Below are positions 58,488-64,000 of a stretch of 64,000 nucleotides of DNA, piece by piece (the stretch's first letter is position 1; every line of letters starts with the position of its first letter). The notes under the pieces are model-generated. The model had not been told where the DNA came from. It saw only the letters and a list, made by a program, of their open reading frames with translations, and ran no database searches. Origin of the DNA: Phlebiopsis flavidoalba (lineage: Eukaryota > Basidiomycota > Agaricomycetes > Polyporales > Phanerochaetaceae); contig JAOCPU010000001.1 in NCBI GenBank assembly GCA_035772785.1, positions 1,612,001-1,676,000 on the forward strand, given 5' to 3'. The position numbers and the translations under genes were made by a program.

Positions 58488-59965
58488 ATGTCCCGCCCAG
58501 TGGCTGTTCTCCGTGTCTGCTGTATTGGACTACACGCCGAGCAGGACGAGTTCTGCAATATCCGGTCGAGAAGGGAACTTTATGATCGCGCGACGGGGCG
58601 TAGAGGTTTCTTGTATCGGAGGGGGCTTGTTGGGTGTGACCCTTGGACTGTAAGTCGCTCGCTCCTGTGCTACCCATCAAAGTCAACCCCGCACTCTGAT
58701 GTGTGATGCTCGATTGAACAGCGCCAGTCTTCCGCGCCCTTTGTATAGGTCGACACCGCTGCGCGACATGGTTATCCTAGTTCACCGCTATCAAGTATGG
58801 CTATGCTTACGTTATAATTCTTTTGGAGGACTATCATTAGACAGGGTACGTGCTTGGGCCTAACCCTGAAATCCTGGTCCCCTGGATACACGTCAACGTT
58901 AGGATGTCGCAGCTGCGTGTATTTTCCTAGCCACAAAGACTGAAGAGTGCGGGCGAAAGCTCAGGGATGTAGCCAAAGGTGTACCTTGCCAAACTCACCA
59001 AGAAGGACGTGAAAGATATACTGGACGACAAACAAGGTACACATGCGTCATACTTCCTCCATGACGTCTCTCTGACGACACACAGGAAGTTGAAGAATAT
59101 CAGAACGCTATTCTGTTGACCGAAAGAAGTCCCATTTCTTGAAGCGCTGTGCTTTGACTTTACTGTAAACTTCCCGCACACCGATCTTGTAGAGCTATTC
59201 GAGGGCCGGATAACATCGGCGCGAGTTGAAGAGTATGCTTTGTCCATGGCCAACGACTCGTAAGCGTTCAGCGTCTCCTCCGATGAGTGATCATTGACAG
59301 TGTATAGCTTCCGAACGCCCCTGTGCGTCATGTACACTTCAAGAGTTATCGCAGTGGCATGTTACATCTTGGCAAACACACTTGGACGATCCCACAGGGA
59401 TGTCTCTCTTTAAGCGACTGGAGTGGTCTTCAACATCTCTTCCCATGCCTCTGTCATTGGACAGGTACGACGACCATCGAATCAGCGCGTTTCCCACTGG
59501 AGTTCTTCAAGTTTACAGCGAAGCTGAGGTGGCGTCCCTTTGGCCGGTAAGTTAATGATAATAACACCGTAGAACTATTCTTGAAGTATGACAGATGTTA
59601 TTGTGATCCTTCTGCAATTCTATGCTGCACCGGGGTCTTACAGGCTCGCTAGAATACATGAACGATTTGTCTATGGTACGTGATGCTCGGATATCATAGA
59701 GACGCCGACTAAAAAAAGCGTAGATTCAAGCCCAGAGCCAACCAATGCGAAGTCAAATTCTTTGTCCTAGCCGAGCCAACAGCAACAACTGTGCACAAGA
59801 CGAGCAAGTTACGCAACATGACAAGAGGGACACGGAACGGGAGTGGGAGTTCGCCAGCCTAGCGCAGCGGATAGCCCTAAGAGGTCGTCCGTCAAAGGCT
59901 GGATTCCAGTAAGGGGGAGTACGGCCCAGCCAGAGGTCTCGTTCCGACGATTAGACCTCAGTTAG
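58488..59965 (+). CDS. Cyclin of the K/CTK2 type (frame-disrupted)
   Basis: Probable partner of a transcriptional CDK (CTK1/CDK9/CDK12 type) that phosphorylates the RNA polymerase II C-terminal domain. The start gives MS and then QWLFSVSAVL near 58499-58530, TPSRTSS, a KELYDRARG-like string read as RRELYDRATG near 58565-58600 and EFLYR. After a GTAAGT intron comes cyclin-box helix sequence, then an acceptor CCTAG at 58926-58930 followed by ATKTEECGRKLRDVAK near 58931-58977, the best-conserved part. Then LAKLTKKDVKDILDD, EVEEYQNAILLTERS near 59090-59135, FLEALCFDFTVNFPH and TDLVELFEGRITSARVEE near 59136-59230, YALSMANDS, the second-box DVIVILLQFYAAPGSYRLAR near 59597-59655, and IHERFVYG. A last exon reads QHDKRDTEREWEFASLAQRI near 59815-59877 and ends with LDLS at the TAG at 59963-59965. 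Confidence 0.8.
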
Positions 59966-61520
59966 CTCTCGCCATATCGCTCATTTGTCATGCTTTGCCC
60001 ATCCTTGCCTTGTTAGTTAGTTTTGCTTTGATCATCGCTTTGTATCGTCCTGTAACAATTCACGGCCATATTGGACAGCTGTGGTGTACAACCCATATGA
60101 TAGCACTGAATTGGCCGTGTCGTGAAACGATCTGCGGCTTAACACCTTGCGTCCTGCGCATGGGAGGTGCGGCAGAGTCAAAGAGGTGTCTTCATATTGT
60201 GGCCGGACTTACGTCCGCGGGCTCTATAGCTCGATAGTCTCCTTGTGCTTGATACTTGCGACTCGCACGATCTGCAGAGCGGAAAAGTCCAGAATGATTA
60301 CCATACAACTCCAGCTCGATATACTCGGGAGGTCGAGCAAACAGTCCGCCGTTCGTCACCCTGCAGGCGCCCACGTCATTTGCCCCCGTCTGGCCCTTCG
60401 ACGTATAGGACGGTAGAGGCGGGACGGGGAGGAGTGGAGGCTGGAGCAGTCGAAGACGCGGTAGTTGCGAGAGGGGTACGGAAAACGCGAAGACGGAGTT
60501 TTTCTTCGGTAGGACATTGTGGAGCGAGCTAGAAGGTCAGGGCCATCCGTTGCAGGCCATAGCAGCGGCCGTTACCCTTCAAATGATCGGCCTGGGTCAC
60601 GATTTTGAAAGTTTCTTGAGTCTCCAAGATCACGATCCCTGATATCCCCACGAGGGCTGGGTTCTTCAGACTGCTTCACTATTGGCCCAGGCATGTCGTC
60701 AGACAGTTATATAACATATGAGAGGCCAGTCTGGAGTTATACCTGTGATCATCGCACCATTTGAAGTCGGCCTTAATCCAACTTCGCGTGCATACTCGCG
60801 GCCTGCGTTTGGGCGTGTTGCGTCGACGCCCGAGAGACGCGGCAGGCAGAGCCAGAAGACTCTGACATATATCCCATCCATACGTCGTGTAAATGTGCCC
60901 CCCAAAAAAGTTCAAACCTGATGCTGTACTATTATCACCAGGATTAGATGGACAGGGATATACACACCTTCTCTCTCCTCCGCGGGAAACTTCACCAGAA
61001 GCCTTTCCGGCGGGCTGTGCTGGTAGCAATAACACCCGCATCGGACCTGACGTTGGCGGCAGCCTGTCTGGGCTTTGCGTTCTTCGCGCTCTTTCTTGAC
61101 TTTGCTCTCCCCGCACTGTGGATTCTCGAGCAGAATTTGGCGCGTCCTTTTTTTTCACGCGACTCGCGTACAGCTGGACAGGATCGGCCGAGCGGGAGAG
61201 ATTGCTCTTTGACATAATAGGGCACGAACGGCGTGTCGCTGTGTTGAGCTTGACACGCTGGTTCTGTACGGACTTAGCCTTGCATGTGGACACAGATATA
61301 CCAGAGGCGCTAACCGTGATTGGTGCGAGATCGGCGTAAATGTCTGAAGACAAAGGGCCCCTGCTGGCAGACGCATGAGGCGAGAACGACAGAGTGGTAT
61401 ATTTGATAAGAGGATACCTCGAGAAATTCATGGATGAGACTTCGAACGGCGAATGCGAATGCGTTCGGAGCGGGCTTGTGTGCTGTGGTGGATGGCGGAG
61501 ACAAGAGACAGGTTACCAAA
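59966..61520. other. Unassigned; possible minus-strand gene
   Basis: A minus-strand stretch near 60192-60400 reads balanced protein (RPPEYIELELYGNHSGLF) and continues in a long minus frame, 60679-61431, rich in Arg, Ser and Lys. It could be a gene convergent with the cyclin, but no motif identifies it. The plus frame at 60948-61217 contains hydrophobic runs and is probably a shadow. Confidence 0.3.
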
Positions 61521-64000
61521 AAGGATGATCACCGCCTGAATTCACGGTGCGAGAAAGGCACAGGGAGAGAGCCCGCGGCTTCCAATTGAGTAACGTAACA
61601 CATCCCGTGCTTCTCTCTGTTGGCGACCATTCCGCCAAAGCCCTACATCCCAAATAAAGGCATCCAAGTTGGTGAATCCCTCCTGCTCGTGCGTAAAACA
61701 TATCTTCCTCTCTGTTGACACGCTCTTCTAGGCGGACTGTGCGTGTCATAAGGGTCCCAGGCGGGCGGATCGATGCGAACGGGGCGTATGTCGTCGCTCA
61801 AAATTGACCGCGTACGGTGCGCCCCAGCACTGTCCCCGCGCGCCTTCAGAAGAGTTTCCTGCCCATCCATCCTTCCGAAAATAAACTCGACAGCCGCAGG
61901 AGGTCGCAGACGCGTCTCTCTGCCGTCGCCGCTTCGCCGATCGCTCGTCGTCGAACCCGAGACTACGCTACCGGCGCGCAGATGCCGTCGCGGCCAGCAG
62001 GGAACATTAATCCGTGAAGCATCTTCGCGCACATCTCCTAGGACCCGAGACTGGCAGCCCGGCGTGGTGTGGCTTCGGTCCGCAGCTCATGGCATACGCT
62101 CCATTCTCACACCCGGGGGGGGGGGGGGGAACGACACACCGCATCCGCAAACACTGTTCGTCCTTCGCTCGCGACTCATTCCGCCACCATTCTGGTTCCT
62201 CCGAGCAGGGCACTCAGATTTAATGTAGCCATTTGTACTGATGGCATAAACCACAATCTGGCGTTCTACTTCCACAGCTAGTATCATCTGGATCGCTGGA
62301 AGGAAGCCCCATTCACAGGCATTGTTTCGGAATCACTCTCTCTGCGGGTAGTGAGCTCCGTAACCTGCTGGCTTATCTCTCCTCTCATCTGATATTAACC
62401 TCTGGGCAAGTGACACACCTATCCCTCGGGCTCACACTGGTATGGCGACATCGGCACGGTCTCTTGGGCCACCCGCCCCTCCAAGTCCCGCCAATTTTTT
62501 CCAACCGACACCAGATACCGATTACACATGCGAGAATATCAAAACTGTTTCCAAGGTTCTGTGTACGGAATCCGGGCTGCTTCACATTCGAATGTGTTTG
62601 CATTGCGACGGATAGCGTTGCCGCCCAGCCCACACTTTGCGTAGTCCGGATGAGTCTTGGACGTGCGACGTCCCGAAAATGGGATCGTGTGATGAATCTC
62701 GGATGGAATAGAATGCTGTTCCGCCACGAACCACATTGCCCGTGCTCGTACATTCCCAACGAGCATAACTTTGAGTCGTTCGATGGAACCGCGGTTGCCT
62801 ATCTATTGCCTTCTCTACGGCGTGCGGTATCTTTGCTTTCCACGATAATTCATTGGCAAAAGGTTTCTATTCAAGCCGCGAGCTCAGCACCCAACTTTCA
62901 GGAATCCTACAATGCACGTGTCTGTCAGACAGTGTTCTACACGGTTCTATATGGCCCCTTCCAATTTGTCAGCCGCCAGTGTCGTCTTATCATGCGACTC
63001 TTTTGCTCACCAGATAATTCAAGTTTCCGGACGCGACAGCTGCAATCACCGTCGGCATCCGTCCCGAAATGAAAACCGTCTGTCCCTCTTCAGTTGTCTA
63101 AGCCGCTTGCCACAAATCTGCTCCCCCTCCTTCTACGCTCCCTCCGACCTGGAGAACGCCTTTGGCAAGTGGATGCTGCTCTGGACCCTCTTAAGCTTTA
63201 AACCCATGAGCAATGCACTCCGGGTAGCGGTCTGGACCACTCAGTCTGACCATTCGGTACTCGAAGATCGTATCAGGGCAGGCGCTCAGTCAGGCTAGCA
63301 GCAATTCAATTGTTTTCTATGACATATAGGATCGAGGAAGGGTGATCGTATTACAGGCTACCAGCCCGGTGGAACGGCTCGGGGCAATGACGAAAGGTGC
63401 ATTCTACTGAAAACATTACATAGCAACGCGTCTCTGAAGTGTCTAGGGAGATGAATAGCATACGGGCACAAACGAGAAAGAAGATAAAGATACTCTAAGA
63501 GGTTTGATGAGCATATCTAGAAGCGCCTCCCGTTGGCTGCCCACGACCAGACTGTATGCAGGAGGGGCAATAGTCATCTATGACAGGAGCTATTGCGACG
63601 TGACGTCAGGGAGGGCGCGACACCCCAGCGACGAAGCTTGACTTACTGAACTGCTGAGGAAATTGTCGACTAGCAGTGCATTAGGTCAGGTGGTGGACGG
63701 CAGGAGGGATTCGCTCCACTATTTGCTCCGCTGTTCGGTCAGCGCCGGGAGCTACACCAGTTACGGGGATGGCCAGCTGCTGAACTTGCAGAAACGGTCG
63801 TCGCATTGAATCGAGAGAAGCGCTCGGAGGTAGGCAGGTTCGCGGAGCGGGCGGAGGAGGGATGCACCGTCCGTCGGGCCTGAAAGGTCACGCTGGTCAG
63901 CTGATGCCCCTATGGGCTGTGCTAGAATAGTACGCATAGGGCGAGATAGTGATTGCAACGCCTATGCTAGTGGTTACGGATCCGCTCGCAGGGGTGCGCT
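61521..64000. other. Unassigned right end
   Basis: GC-rich to about 62250, including a run of 15 G at 62115-62129. A plus frame at 62410-63072 (from an internal ATG) and a minus frame at 62539-62766 overlap, and I cannot decide which is coding. From 63300 to the end I see only short frames. No family was recognised. Confidence 0.35.
62115..62129 (+). repeat. Homopolymer G run, 15 bases
   Basis: Uninterrupted G tract within GC-rich sequence. Its exact length is not reliable given how often homopolymers look wrong elsewhere in the window. Confidence 0.8.

Noticed and set aside
59845..59920. tRNA-like string with tagcgcagcggatagc
   Set aside because: There is no T-arm with a TTCRA loop and no pairing acceptor stem. 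The sequence lies in the C-terminal exon of the cyclin.
1..64000. CRISPR array, rRNA operon, prophage or plasmid features
   Set aside because: No spaced repeats, rRNA-like blocks or phage or plasmid genes are seen. The genes are eukaryotic with spliceosomal introns.

Overview
This window looks like nuclear DNA of a filamentous basidiomycete, probably an Agaricomycete. The reasons are a class I hydrophobin, a 1,3-beta-glucan synthase, a Zn2Cys6-type regulator, and many short GT..AG introns of about 45-60 bases inside densely packed genes on both strands. I cannot fix the species. I see no virus, plasmid, CRISPR array, rRNA gene or convincing tRNA.

The dominant property of the window is that almost every recognisable gene is broken by small insertions and deletions, so homology jumps between the three frames every 20-100 bases. 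This affects genes that no fungus can lose, such as RAD3/XPD and FKS1. Uncorrected long-read sequencing or assembly error is therefore a better explanation than decay. CDS spans below are whole gene extents including introns. None is an intact reading frame, and boundaries marked approximate should be treated that way.

Layout, left to right: RAD3/XPD helicase (-, 811-4451); a TPR protein resembling the i-AAA adaptor MGR3 (+); a coiled-coil protein (+); FKS1 glucan synthase (-, 8130-15128); about 2.9 kb without a recognised gene; an unidentified protein (+, about 18.0-19.46 kb); PTC7-type mitochondrial phosphatase (+) convergent with dipeptidyl peptidase III (-); an FHIP/RAI16-like protein of the FTS-Hook-FHIP dynein adaptor (+); a class I hydrophobin (-); a DNAJC9-like co-chaperone (-); a conserved-looking secreted protein of unknown function (+); a UPF0658 Golgi membrane protein (-); a SET-domain methyltransferase (-) divergent from a YMR226C-type short-chain dehydrogenase (+); a probable large disordered protein (-); the C-terminal half of a fungal transcription factor (+); an EHT1/YheT-type alpha/beta hydrolase (+); a GIR2/RWDD1 protein (-) divergent from mitochondrial ribosomal protein bS21m (+); about 4.6 kb unassigned; a CCNK/CTK2-type cyclin (+); and about 4 kb of unassigned right end.

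There is no operon-like or pathway cluster. The genes are mostly housekeeping: transcription and repair, cell wall, mitochondria, translation, vesicle transport. I did not find a convincing new biological system. The most unusual local observations are a 49-base almost pure A/T block placed exactly inside the RAD3 Walker A exon, a 446-base intron in the alpha/beta hydrolase gene, a hydrophobin that seems to lack two of its eight cysteines, and several stretches of coherent protein-like sequence with no family I can name.
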